A stretch of DNA of 19,797 bases from an uncultured Candidatus Melainabacteria bacterium (GTDB lineage: Bacteria > Cyanobacteriota > Vampirovibrionia > Gastranaerophilales > Gastranaerophilaceae): positions 1 to 19,797 of the forward strand of contig CAKVLL010000031.1 in NCBI GenBank assembly GCA_934757255.1, written 5' to 3'. Below the pieces are notes generated by a model. It searched no databases, had not been told where the DNA came from, and saw only the letters and a list, made by a program, of their open reading frames with translations. A program made the position numbers and the translations under genes. Positions 7,735 through 13,978 of this stretch are shown piece by piece. Position 1 is the first letter of the stretch. The number at the start of each line of letters is the position of its first letter.

Positions 7735-7773
7735 AATAACAGGTGGGGCGTAAGCCACGCCCCACCTGTTATT
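7735..7773 (-). terminator. Strong hairpin after tRNA-Ser
   Basis: A perfect 17-bp stem (7735-7751 with 7757-7773) and a 5-nt loop, GC-rich in the middle (GGTGGGGCGT). On the minus strand it starts at the base after the tRNA 3' end and is followed by an interrupted T tract, so it terminates the sigma-tRNA transcript. The symmetric form also lets it stop read-through from the cupin side. Confidence 0.8.
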
Positions 7774-7860
7774 CAGAGGGGATGGGATTCGAACCCACGG
7801 TGGAATTGCTCCCACACAACCTTTCCAAGATTGCACCTTAAACCTCTCGGACACCCCTCT
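7774..7860 (-). tRNA. tRNA-Ser (anticodon GGA)
   Basis: An 87-nt class II tRNA. Acceptor AGAGGGG (7860-7854) pairs with CCCCTCT, discriminator G at 7774. The anticodon loop TTGGAAA gives GGA, reading UCC/UCU. The variable arm has a GTGG/CCAC-type stem, typical of serine, and the T loop is GGTTCGAATCC. CCA is not encoded. The 5' end lies 5 nt after the sigma factor stop codon, leaving no room for its own promoter except inside that gene. Confidence 0.96.
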
Positions 7861-7865
7861 TTATT

Positions 7866-8681
7866 TTATATAATACTTCTTTTTAATCTTTCTGAACGAT
7901 TTTCGCTTAATAAATTCTTAAGTTTCATAATTGCTTGTGCGTGTAATTGGGAAATTCTTGATTCTGATACATTTATCGCTTCGCCAATTTCTTTAAGCGT
8001 CATATTCTCATGATAATAAAGAACCATAATAGTTCGTTCTCTTTCCGGCAATCTTTTCAATGCGTTCTCTAGCTCCTTTTTTACATCCTTTTCTTCCATT
8101 TCTTCATGAGGAGCTAAATTATGTGAATCTTGAATTGTATCAATAATTTCAATATCTCCATCTGACGAACCCTTTTTGTCATATATTGAAGTTACAGTTG
8201 TATCATCTGATAAAATTTGCTCAACTTTTTCACGCTCTATTCCCAAAAAGTTTGCAATTTCAGTGTTGGTTGCGGCTCTTCCGTATTGTTTTTTTAATTC
8301 TTCTTGAGCCTCTTTTACATCTTTAATTTTACGTCTTACGCTTCTTGGTAAAAAATCTTGTGAACGAATTTTGTCAATAATATTACCTCGAATTCTTACA
8401 AGAGCGTAAGTCTCAAATCTTGCACCCATTTTGGGACTAAATTTTTCGACAGCATCTATAAGACCTTCTACGCCATAACTTGTAATATCTTCGTAAGAAA
8501 ATGTTGGTGGTAACGCAACTTTAACACGTCCAACAACGTATCGTGTTAAATAAACATATTGAAGGATAAGTGCATCTCTCAAGTCTTTGTTATCATGATT
8601 AGCAAAATATTGAGTCCACATTTCTGTCAACTCTTCGTTTGTTGCCTTTTTAATTTTATTATATGAGATATTCGGTTCCAT
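7866..8681 (-). CDS. RNA polymerase sigma factor of the FliA/WhiG (sigma-28) type
   Basis: 271 residues; ATG at 8681 with AGGA 7 nt upstream. Region 2 spans about residues 30-100 (core binding and -10 recognition, including YEDITSYGVEGLIDAVEKF and RIRGNIIDKIRSQDFLPRS), region 3 about 110-180, and region 4 about 205-262 with the helix-turn-helix MTLKEIGEAINVSESRISQL. The overall layout is that of FliA/WhiG/SigF-like alternative sigma factors. No flagellar gene or anti-sigma factor is in the window, so the regulon could be motility or something else. It lies 99 nt downstream of folE2 on the same strand and is followed by tRNA-Ser. Confidence 0.93.
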   Translation of the reverse strand: MEPNISYNKIKKATNEELTEMWTQYFANHDNKDLRDALILQYVYLTRYVVGRVKVALPPTFSYEDITSYGVEGLIDAVEKFSPKMGARFETYALVRIRGNIIDKIRSQDFLPRSVRRKIKDVKEAQEELKKQYGRAATNTEIANFLGIEREKVEQILSDDTTVTSIYDKKGSSDGDIEIIDTIQDSHNLAPHEEMEEKDVKKELENALKRLPERERTIMVLYYHENMTLKEIGEAINVSESRISQLHAQAIMKLKNLLSENRSERLKRSII

Positions 8682-8780
8682 CCCTGCGTCCTAAAACATG
8701 TCTCATTCTATTGTAACGTTTTGTAACAAAATTACTATCGTTTATATAGATGATATTATTCAAGTAGCAGGAAGTGCTGT

Positions 8781-9575
8781 TTATCTACGCTCAGTTTGGT
8801 AAGCCCAAGCTGAATGATTGTGAATACTTTCTAATGATTCACATTCAACTTCAAAAGAATCAATTATGTCATTTTTTCTTAGCAGAAGTACAACATCTCT
8901 TAAAACATCCTCAACAAACTTCGGATTGTTGTAAGCATGTTCTGTAACAAATTTTTCGTCTTCACGCTTAAGCAAAGGATAAAGTTCACAAGAAGCGCAA
9001 CTTTCAATATTCTTAATCAAATCTTCTAACCAAATATGTTTATCTTCTGGGTACGTGATTTTAACTGAAACTATTGCTCTTTGGTTATGTGCGCCAAAAT
9101 CAGAAATTTCTTTTGAACATGGACAAAGTGTTGTAACTGGAACTTTTACTCCAAGATAAAAATGGTATTCTTCGTTTTCTTCGCCATAATTATCAAGAAC
9201 TCCTTCAAAAGAGCAGTCATAGCACATAGGCGCTGAAATTTCAGTTATAGGAGCTTTTTTGTTTATAAAGTATTTAAAATCAAATTTAAGATATCCGCTT
9301 TTAGCTTCTAGCCTTTTTACAATTGCTTCAACACAACCTTTTATGTCAACACCGAGCGTGTTATTGCTGCGCCATTCGTTTAAAACTTCTACAAAGCGTG
9401 ACATGTGAGTGCCTTTATAATGCGCCGGCAGAGAGACTCCGGCAGTTGCATTTGAATAAATTACAATATCTTCTTTGTTTTTTCTTTGAATAATTAAAGG
9501 TAGTTCAATATTTTTAATGCCGACTTTTTGAATATCTACTCCACGAGAATCTTTTTGGTTTTGTACATCTTTCAT
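8781..9575 (-). CDS. folE2: GTP cyclohydrolase FolE2 (type IB)
   Basis: Converts GTP to dihydroneopterin triphosphate, entering folate (and possibly queuosine) synthesis, in the cytoplasm. 264 residues from ATG 9575, where family homology (MKDVQNQKDSRG) starts and GGAG lies 12 nt upstream, 1 nt after the stop of the upstream gene. An in-frame ATG at 9593 overlaps the upstream gene by 17 nt and has no ribosome site. Hallmarks: TLCPCSKEISDFGAHNQRA with the active-site C151, the MCYDCSF segment, and the C-terminal ESIHNHSAWAYQ. FolE2 is the alternative to the zinc enzyme FolE and is known to tolerate other metals. Confidence 0.93.
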   Translation of the reverse strand: MKDVQNQKDSRGVDIQKVGIKNIELPLIIQRKNKEDIVIYSNATAGVSLPAHYKGTHMSRFVEVLNEWRSNNTLGVDIKGCVEAIVKRLEAKSGYLKFDFKYFINKKAPITEISAPMCYDCSFEGVLDNYGEENEEYHFYLGVKVPVTTLCPCSKEISDFGAHNQRAIVSVKITYPEDKHIWLEDLIKNIESCASCELYPLLKREDEKFVTEHAYNNPKFVEDVLRDVVLLLRKNDIIDSFEVECESLESIHNHSAWAYQTERR

Positions 9576-9576
9576 T

Positions 9577-9900
9577 TTAGATTTCAACTCCATTAAAAGT
9601 TTGTTGTTCTAAAGCAATAAGTAATTTGAGAGCGGCAACTCTTTGAATCTTTGGAGGTGCGTTTCTTAGTAATTCAACGGCTTTGAGCATAACTGGATCG
9701 TTGTCATACCAACGGTTACCTTTGCCTTGATATGTATTAATAATATCGTATACGTGTTCAATAACTTCGCCTGCAACTTGTTCTTGCAACTGTAACATAA
9801 ATTCAGCGGCCTCTGTTTTTGTTTCATCAGGAGAAAGTCTTAATAGTTCTAATGCTTCTTTTAAAATTGGGTCTTTGTCGTACCAACGTTTATTAATCAT
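9577..9900 (-). CDS. Small helical protein with an internal WYDxDP duplication
   Basis: 107 residues; GAGGA shortly before ATG 9900. Two copies of a ~40-residue unit: RWYDKDPILKEALELLRLSP (from residue 5) and RWYDNDPVMLKAVELLRNAP (from residue 63), each continuing into an amphipathic helix ending LQEQ or LEQQ. I recognise the WYDxDPxLxxAxxLLR motif as one seen in uncharacterised proteins of several anaerobes but know no function. It directly precedes folE2 with stop and start 1 nt apart, so the genes are translationally coupled. A palindromic TATA region near 9929-9936 could serve divergent promoters for this gene and aroQ. Confidence 0.85.
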   Translation of the reverse strand: MINKRWYDKDPILKEALELLRLSPDETKTEAAEFMLQLQEQVAGEVIEHVYDIINTYQGKGNRWYDNDPVMLKAVELLRNAPPKIQRVAALKLLIALEQQTFNGVEI

Positions 9901-9992
9901 ATTTTCCTCGCATTCTTATTATGTACATTGTATACTAAATATTGTGATAAGTGAATATGAGTTTTTGGCTCAATAATTTTAAGGATTTGATT

Positions 9993-10424
9993 ATGAAAAT
10001 TTTACTTATAAATGGTGCAAATTTGAACCTCTTGGGGACGAGAGAGCCTGAAAAGTATGGCTCAACTACTCTTAAAGATATTGAAACTATGGTTATTGAT
10101 AAGGGAAGAGAACTTGGTGTGAAAGTTGAAGTTTGGCAGAGTAACCATGAAGGTGAAATTGTAGACAAAATACAAAAAGCGATGGGGCATTTCGATGGTA
10201 TTATTATTAATGCTGGTGGATATACTCATACTAGTGTTGTGATACGAGATGCGATTTCAGCAGTTAAAATACCAACGGTGGAAGTGCATATGACAAACAT
10301 CCATGCAAGAGAAGAGTTTCGTCATATTTCTTTGTTATCTGGGGTTAGTATAGCTCAAGTTGTAGGTTTTAAGGAACGAAGCTATCTTTTTGCTCTTGAA
10401 GGTTTAGTCGATTATTTGAAATGA
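9993..10424 (+). CDS. aroQ: 3-Dehydroquinate dehydratase, type II
   Basis: Catalyses the third step of the shikimate pathway. 143 residues, normal for the dodecameric type II enzyme. ATG 9993 is chosen because AAGGA lies 7 nt upstream and MKILLINGANLNLLG is the standard N-terminus. Motifs: GTREPEKYG with the catalytic Tyr, QSNHEGEIVDKI, INAGGYTHTSVVIRDA, and PTVEVHMTNIHAREEFRH with the catalytic His. It is alone on its strand, divergent from the folE2 run, and ends in its own terminator. Confidence 0.97.
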   Translation: MKILLINGANLNLLGTREPEKYGSTTLKDIETMVIDKGRELGVKVEVWQSNHEGEIVDKIQKAMGHFDGIIINAGGYTHTSVVIRDAISAVKIPTVEVHMTNIHAREEFRHISLLSGVSIAQVVGFKERSYLFALEGLVDYLK

Positions 10425-10433
10425 TTTAATTAA

Positions 10434-10465
10434 AAACCTTCCTCTAAAGAGGAAGGTTTAAATTT
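10434..10465 (+). terminator. Terminator of aroQ
   Basis: Stem AAACCTTCCTC (10434-10444) with GAGGAAGGTTT (10449-10459), 4-nt loop, and a short AAATTT tail, 10 nt after the stop. Confidence 0.8.
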
Positions 10466-10777
10466 CTCATTCTCTCTCTCTTTTACTCTAACATTCTGTC
10501 AATGTCTTATGTTATATAAAAGATGTTTTTTTATATAAAATTTCATAAGATTTAAATTTTGTTACAAAAATTAAAATATTATTTTTTGTTTTTTCTACTT
10601 TCCATTGCTTTTTTTGTAAAAAGCTATGAAAAACTTGCTTGTTTTATAGCCAATTGCTGAGGGTTACATAATTTGAAGCAACTTTAATTAATCTTTGTGC
10701 TACATTTTCTAAATGTATAATGTATTTTAATTGCAATAAGCTTAGAAACAAACAGTACAAAAAAATAAATTGTCATG
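10466..10777. other. AT-rich intergenic spacer upstream of the efflux operon
   Basis: About 310 bases with no open frame that has a ribosome site. It holds a bulged hairpin (GCTAT at 10623 with ATAGC at 10646-10650, extended by AAAA/TTTT) and a small TTGCT/AGCAA stem at 10654-10681. No guanidine (ykkC-type) riboswitch motif is visible. Confidence 0.5.
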
Positions 10778-10805
10778 TTTACACTAATTATTCTTGTGTT
10801 ATGAT
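10778..10805 (+). promoter_or_regulatory. Promoter of the marR-emrAB operon
   Basis: TTTACA (10778-10783), 16-nt spacer, TATGAT (10800-10805). The predicted start near 10811 lies within the operator and 14 nt before the ATG. Confidence 0.65.
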
Positions 10806-10815
10806 GATAACACAA
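10794..10815 (+). promoter_or_regulatory. Operator of the efflux MarR regulator
   Basis: Inverted repeat TTGTGTTAT (10794-10802) and ATAACACAA (10807-10815), perfect 9-nt arms, 4-nt centre, overlapping the -10 box and start point. It differs in sequence from the other MarR operators at 6781 and 7237. Confidence 0.8.
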
Positions 10816-10824
10816 AGGGATGAT

Positions 10825-11277
10825 ATGAAAAAAGATATTTTACTAAAACAAAAAATCGGATTAAGGCTTTCTAGGGCAGGGCACTTGTCTAAATTATTTG
10901 CAATTCAGACATTTAAAAAAAGCGAGCCTGATTTAAGACCGGAACAGTTTACAGTTTTATATGCTCTAAAAGAGCATAATGGAATGTATTTGAGGCAGTT
11001 AGGTGATATCACATACAAAGACCGTCCGAATATGACAAGAATTTGTTCGATTTTAGAAAATAAAGGATATTTAACTTCTGAAATTGATGCAGAAGGCAGA
11101 CAAGTTAAAAAATTGTATATTACTCAAAAAGGTAGAGAAGTTTGTGATAGTACGCTTCCGGTCGTTTTAAACGTTTGGCAAGATTCAATAAAGGGGCTTG
11201 CGCAAGAAGAAATTGATAATTTCTTAAAAACACTGGATAAAATAGAAGAAAATATGAAATCAAAAACATTGGTTTAG
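10825..11277 (+). CDS. MarR-family regulator of the efflux operon
   Basis: 150 residues from ATG 10825 (AAAGGGA just upstream). A longer open frame to 10720 would run through the promoter and is rejected. Winged helix: MYLRQLGDITYKDRPNMTRICSILENKGYLTSEIDAEGRQ (~52-91). It stands 8 nt before an EmrA-like gene and has an operator over its own promoter, so it probably represses itself and the pump and is released by a drug-like ligand. Confidence 0.93.
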   Translation: MKKDILLKQKIGLRLSRAGHLSKLFAIQTFKKSEPDLRPEQFTVLYALKEHNGMYLRQLGDITYKDRPNMTRICSILENKGYLTSEIDAEGRQVKKLYITQKGREVCDSTLPVVLNVWQDSIKGLAQEEIDNFLKTLDKIEENMKSKTLV

Positions 11278-11285
11278 GTGATATT

Positions 11286-12401
11286 ATGGCAAAAAAACAA
11301 CATGAAGATAAAAATCCACCGGAATTTGTAAAAGAAGCAAAAAAACGTCTAAAAAAAAGGCGTCCAGAATATAAGAAAAAACGCGTGATTGTACCGAGTA
11401 TAACAGCTGCAATTCTTATAATACTTGGTATCACAGCAGCTATACACGCTACTTTTTATCAATCAACAGATGATGCGTTTGTTGAAGGTCGTCTTGTATC
11501 TATTGCACCACGTGTTGCAGCACCTGTAGTTAAACTGTTAGTTGATGATAACCAAAACGTAAAAGCCGGAACTTTGCTTGTTGAATTAGACCCAAAAGAT
11601 TTTGAAGTTGCTTTAAATCAGGCAAAGGCTAAACTTGAAGAAGCAAAGGCAGCTTTTAATATGTCTACTAAAAAAGTTGATGAAAGTGCCTCTAAGGTAA
11701 ACAAATCGTTTGAAGATATTTCTTCTGCAGAATCAAGGTTGGATTTTGCCCAAAAAGATTTTGCAAGATACAAAGATTTATACAAAGACGGAATTGTTTC
11801 TAAACAAGCTTATGAAAGAGCTAAAACTGCGTTAGATGTCGCAAAAGCTGATTATAATTCCGCTCAAGAACAGGCTGACGCTGCGAAACACGCATTGGAA
11901 TCAGGAAAAGCTAAGGCAAAAGCTGATGAAGCAACAATTGAAAAATTAGAAGCCGAAGTTGAGCAAGCTGAATTAAACTTAAAGTATACAAAAATTTATG
12001 CACCTCAAGACGGTATGGTTGCTGCAAGAAGTGTTGAAAAAGGTAATTATGTAAATGTCGGTCAACCGCTTATGAACATTGTTCCTGAGCAAGTTTGGGT
12101 TGTTGCAAATTTTAAGGAAATGCAAATTACGCACATGCACGCAGGGCAACCTGTAAAAGTAAAGGTTGATACTTATCCGAATAAAAGGTTTAAAGCACAT
12201 GTAGACAGCATTCAAAGAGCGACAGGCGCAAAATCCAGCTTGTTCCCTCCTGAAAACGCAGTTGGCAGTTACGTTAAAATCGTTCAAAGAGTACCTGTAA
12301 AAATTGTGTTTGACGAAGATATCTCTCATTATAATATTGTTCCCGGCATGTCAGTAGTTCCAAAGGTTAGAATCAAAGATGGAAAACAAAAAGACAATTA
12401 A
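11286..12401 (+). CDS. emrA: EmrA/HlyD-type periplasmic adaptor subunit
   Basis: 371 residues. A lysine-rich cytoplasmic N-terminus (1-33) precedes one membrane anchor (~34-57). Then come a first lipoyl half with APVVKLLVDDNQNVKAGTLLVELDP, a long Ala/Lys/Glu coiled-coil hairpin (~110-225), a second lipoyl half with YAPQDGMVAARSVEKGNYV, and a beta-barrel domain ending VPKVRIKDG. This is the membrane fusion protein that links the inner-membrane pump to an outer-membrane channel, implying a two-membrane envelope. No TolC-like gene is in the window. Its end overlaps the emrB start by 23 nt. Confidence 0.93.
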   Translation: MAKKQHEDKNPPEFVKEAKKRLKKRRPEYKKKRVIVPSITAAILIILGITAAIHATFYQSTDDAFVEGRLVSIAPRVAAPVVKLLVDDNQNVKAGTLLVELDPKDFEVALNQAKAKLEEAKAAFNMSTKKVDESASKVNKSFEDISSAESRLDFAQKDFARYKDLYKDGIVSKQAYERAKTALDVAKADYNSAQEQADAAKHALESGKAKAKADEATIEKLEAEVEQAELNLKYTKIYAPQDGMVAARSVEKGNYVNVGQPLMNIVPEQVWVVANFKEMQITHMHAGQPVKVKVDTYPNKRFKAHVDSIQRATGAKSSLFPPENAVGSYVKIVQRVPVKIVFDEDISHYNIVPGMSVVPKVRIKDGKQKDN

Positions 12402-13920
12402 TCCATTTATAGTTGCATTTGCGGTATTGTTACCATCGTTTTTAGCTTTGGCAGCTTCATCAGGAACAAATGTAAGTCAACCGCACATTGCCGGTTTTTT
12501 CGGAGCAACACAATATGAAGCAAATACCGTTATTACTTGTTATATAATTTCAGGCGGTTTGATGTTGCCTGTAACAGGGTATTTGGTTCGGTTAATTGGG
12601 AAAAAATTACTTTTTTATTACAGTATTATAATTTTTGCACTGGGCTGTTTGTTGTGTATTCTTGCACCGAATTTGCAAGCATTAATCTTAGCAAGAATTG
12701 TTCAAGGTATAGGAAGCGGTGCAATTCTGCCACTTTGCCAAGCAGTTTTACTGGAAGTTTTTCCTCCTGAACAGAGAGGTGTCGCAATGGCATTATTTGG
12801 AGTTGCCGCGATGTTTTCACCGCTTGCAGGCCCATTTGTTGGAGGTTATTTAACGGATAATTATTCTTGGCAATGGATTTTTATAATTAATATTCCGCTT
12901 TCTTTATTATCTTTACTTTTAATAAAACTTTTTGTAGCTGATGAAACTCCAGTTAAACAAAAATATAACAAAAAATTTGATATTGTTGGGTACACTTCAA
13001 TCGTAATAGCAATGGGATGCATGCAAGTTGTTTTGGATAAAGGTCAACAATACAATTGGTTTGATGAAACTTGGATTTGTTGGACAACAGGGGTTTGTAT
13101 ATTCTCGTTTGTATTCTTTTACGTATGGGAACTTGAATACAAGTATCCCGTAATTGATATTCGAGTCTTCAAAGACCGAAATTTTTTATTTGGAACGATT
13201 GCAAGCTCGTTTATTAACATAATTTTGTATTCAACATTGTTACTTGTTCCAATGTTTGTACAAAGCTTAATTGGTTACAGTCCTTCAATGTCAGGTTTAA
13301 CGATGTTTCCAAGAGCAGTTGTTTGTTTGATAGGTTTAATAGTGGTTGGTGAAGTTTCAAAATATGTCAACCAAAAACTATTGTCTTCTATTGGGTTTAT
13401 AGTAATGGCTTGCGCGCTTTTGATGCTTACGCAAATGAATCCGACATCTTCAATGGAAAGTATAATTTTACCGAATATTTTACTTTGTATTGGTGTTCCT
13501 ATTGCGTTTGTGCCGATAACAGCCTTATCATTTCAAACTCTACCGGCAAGTAAAAACGCGGACGCTGCGTCTTTGCACGCTTTATTTAAGAATATTTTGA
13601 CAGCGGTTTCAACATCTGCTTCATCAACGTTTATCGCAAGAGTTTCGCAAGTTTATCAAAATTATTATGTTGCAAATCTTGCACCGCATAATCCTTTGTT
13701 CTTAATAAAATTCAATGCTTTTAAGCACAAAATGATGACTTATTATCCGGCTGTTGTAGCATCAAAAAAAGCAAACGGCTTATTGTATAAACAGCTTTTA
13801 GCGCAAGCAAGGTTAGGTGCATTCTTTGATATTTTCACATTAATGGCATTACTTTCTTTAAGCGCAATTTTAATTATATTACTTCTTAAAAACAAACAGA
13901 AGCGTTCTGCAAATAATTAA
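12379..13920 (+). CDS. emrB: EmrB-like MFS multidrug transporter (DHA2 family)
   Basis: 513 residues, the usual length for 14-helix DHA2 proton antiporters. Hydrophobic helices run through most of the protein. Family motifs include GYLVRLIGKKLLFYYS (motif A region), LARIVQGIGSGAILPLCQAVL (motif B), and GPFVGGYLTDNYSWQWIFIINIPL (motif C region). The start codon lies inside the end of the adaptor gene, so translation is coupled. A loop around residues 430-470 (LAPHNPLFLIKF...) matches the extended periplasmic loop seen in EmrB proteins. Drug specificity cannot be read from sequence. Confidence 0.93.
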   Translation: MENKKTINPFIVAFAVLLPSFLALAASSGTNVSQPHIAGFFGATQYEANTVITCYIISGGLMLPVTGYLVRLIGKKLLFYYSIIIFALGCLLCILAPNLQALILARIVQGIGSGAILPLCQAVLLEVFPPEQRGVAMALFGVAAMFSPLAGPFVGGYLTDNYSWQWIFIINIPLSLLSLLLIKLFVADETPVKQKYNKKFDIVGYTSIVIAMGCMQVVLDKGQQYNWFDETWICWTTGVCIFSFVFFYVWELEYKYPVIDIRVFKDRNFLFGTIASSFINIILYSTLLLVPMFVQSLIGYSPSMSGLTMFPRAVVCLIGLIVVGEVSKYVNQKLLSSIGFIVMACALLMLTQMNPTSSMESIILPNILLCIGVPIAFVPITALSFQTLPASKNADAASLHALFKNILTAVSTSASSTFIARVSQVYQNYYVANLAPHNPLFLIKFNAFKHKMMTYYPAVVASKKANGLLYKQLLAQARLGAFFDIFTLMALLSLSAILIILLLKNKQKRSANN

Positions 13921-13921
13921 T

Positions 13922-13965
13922 AACTTAATAAATTTAATTTTATGCTAAAATAAATTTATTAAGTT
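13922..13965. promoter_or_regulatory. AT-rich 44-nt palindrome upstream of leuS
   Basis: Perfect 15-bp arms (13922-13936 and 13951-13965), with the centre folding further (TTTTA-TGC-TAAAA). It occupies nearly the whole emrB-leuS gap and contains an extended -10-like TGCTAAAAT (13943-13951). It may be promoter/operator DNA or a weak terminator; it has no GC clamp. Confidence 0.5.
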
Positions 13966-13978
13966 TATGGAGGGATAA

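Noticed and set aside
13921..13978. T-box leader for leuS
   Set aside because: The gap is only 58 nt and lacks the T-box sequence and specifier stem.
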